Below, in pieces: positions 43,662 through 44,310 of a DNA stretch of 44,310 nt. The notes under the pieces were generated by a model. It was given only the letters and a program-made list of their open reading frames with translations, ran no database searches and was not told the origin of the DNA. The DNA lies in contig JANQQM010000023.1 of the NCBI GenBank assembly GCA_028289365.1, positions 1 to 44,310 of the forward strand. Reading direction: 5' to 3'. A program made the translations under genes and the position numbers. Every line of letters starts with the position of its first letter. The stretch's first letter is position 1. The stretch comes from Salaquimonas sp. (lineage in GTDB: Bacteria; Pseudomonadota; Alphaproteobacteria; Rhizobiales; Rhizobiaceae).

Positions 43662-43769
43662 TGCAGGGCGGTGACGCCTTGTATTTCTGGGCTGTGTGCG
43701 TGGCAATCCTGCGCATGATCTTGTCCGAAAAGTCTGCAACTTTTCGGGATCATGCGGAACCGCCCTGCA
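43662..43769. repeat. Nested palindrome of the rhizobial GCATGATC type
   Basis: The inner part, 43712-43756, is CGCATGATCTTGTCCGAAAAGT, a short loop (CTGCA), then ACTTTTCGGGATCATGCG. It resembles an intergenic palindrome very common in Hyphomicrobiales. It is enclosed by TGCAGGGCGGT (43662-43672) and its inverse ACCGCCCTGCA (43759-43769), so two inverted repeats are nested. Confidence 0.75.
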
Positions 43770-44148
43770 AGAAGGTGAGGAATGGTGGCGCTTTGCGCCA
43801 GAAAACAGAGAATCTGTTTTCAATGACGAACGCGGTGAGCGACGCCGCGAACCGCCGTCATGTGACGGCCCGGCTATTCAGCACACTGTCCGGACGGTCC
43901 CTCTTGGAAAGCCCTTGAACCGACCGCCAACGCCAACAAGCAGTTACGCGTCTCGAACCAAATCCAGGACAATTCCGTAAGCCGCCCACATCCCCTTCGG
44001 TCATGGCCACGGCCGCTCCGCTGCTGGTGTCCTCCGAAATGACGGCGATATCAAACCGGCGTTTGTGTCGGACAACAGTGGGGTGAAGGATAAGGGGAGA
44101 GTTTGGGGATGGGGATAGATTTTTTTGCGGGGGGCGACCCTCTTTCTT

Positions 44149-44308
44149 CGTCATCCTCGGGCTTGACCCGAGGATCCATACCGTGATGCATCGGTGAAGT
44201 TTCAAGGTGAAAGAATCATCCTTCCTTCCTTGTCTGCACCAGCAAACCTAGCGGAGGCATAGCGGTGTGGATCCTCGGATCACGGCTGCGCCGGTCCGAG
44301 GATGACGG
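44149..44308. repeat. Paired REP-like element 2 (REPIN-like)
   Basis: The left unit, 44149-44182, is CGTCATCCTCGGGC...GAGGATCCATACC. The right unit, 44264-44308, is its inverted relative (GGTGTGGATCCTCGG...CCGAGGATGACGG). It has the same ends (CGTCATCC / GGATCCA) as element 1 but a different stem, i.e. a second variant of one family, reaching the window edge. Confidence 0.75.
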
Positions 44309-44310
44309 AG

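Larger units (their letters stand above)
43293..44310. other. 1-kb non-coding mosaic of palindromic repeats
   Basis: No frame here looks like a gene; open frames run through the repeats and lack ribosome sites. The region contains two paired REP-like elements (43425-43562 and 44149-44308), a long palindrome (43712-43756) inside an outer 11-bp inverted repeat, and small hairpins such as AAAACAGA/TCTGTTTT near 43802-43820. The stretch 43880-44100 holds no recognisable element. Confidence 0.6.

Noticed and set aside
43880-44010. Possible 6S-like RNA: GGTTCAAGGGC and CCTGGATTTGGTTCG on the minus strand
   Set aside because: The two motifs are too close together (about 50 bases) for a 6S RNA and no closing stem was found.
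43858-44205. 115-codon minus-strand frame at the right end
   Set aside because: Its N-terminus (GSSPRMT) is the usual translation of REP elements, with no ribosome site.
1-44310. CRISPR arrays, complete insertion sequences, rRNA genes, riboswitches
   Set aside because: No regularly spaced repeats, no transposase genes, no rRNA segments and no recognisable riboswitch cores were seen.

Overview
The window looks like accessory-rich chromosome of an alphaproteobacterium of the order Hyphomicrobiales (Rhizobiales), probably free-living or marine. Three things point there: the L-rhamnose locus has the rhizobial arrangement (rhaDI divergent from rhaRSTPQUK, with a DeoR-type regulator); the right end carries a GCATGATC-type palindrome common in rhizobial intergenic DNA; and transport relies on ABC and TRAP systems with periplasmic binding proteins. 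The species cannot be named from the sequence alone.

Layout. 1-1030: an HPr-kinase-like gene cut by the window edge, preceded by a small Tat-exported Gly/Ser-rich protein, with a hairpin between them; this resembles a peptide-modification cassette. 1554-4369: a sensor kinase cut off after its HisKA domain, an ankyrin-repeat gene, and a DUF2585 gene cut off at its C-terminus, i.e. two broken genes around a rearranged segment. 4434-7622: a sugar isomerase/epimerase, a short-chain reductase and a MOSC protein. 7709-18370: a complete L-rhamnose system. RhaSTPQ import, RhaU interconverts anomers, RhaI isomerises, RhaK phosphorylates, and the fusion enzyme RhaD cleaves the product to DHAP and lactaldehyde and oxidises the aldehyde; RhaR controls a shared intergenic operator region.

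18455-19183 is a very A+T-rich foreign-looking gene. 19349-23901 holds a HAD-family hydrolase divergent from a phosphonate-type ABC importer (phnD-phnC-phnE-phnE). 23959-29173 holds a universal stress protein with an FNR/FixK-type box upstream, an unknown two-helix membrane protein, an MFS exporter and a pair of HupE/UreJ-like membrane proteins. 29329-36801 is a putative catabolic locus: sulfotransferase, DapA-family lyase and PhyH dioxygenase on the minus strand, then a second DapA-family lyase, a GntR regulator and a DctPQM TRAP transporter on the plus strand.

36981-40486 is a patchwork of small genes (PH-like membrane protein, two NTF2-fold proteins, a CBS-pair protein, an SH3 protein and a decayed duplicate of its 5' end) ending in an integrase stump against a tRNA-Ser(GGA) gene, which marks an old integration site. 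40693-43292 looks like core genome (msrA, mepA, SCP2). From 43293 to the end there is no convincing gene, but there are two paired REP-like elements and a nested palindrome. All three binding-protein genes that head a transporter operon (rhaS, phnD, dctP) are followed by a perfect GC-rich stem-loop before the membrane genes.
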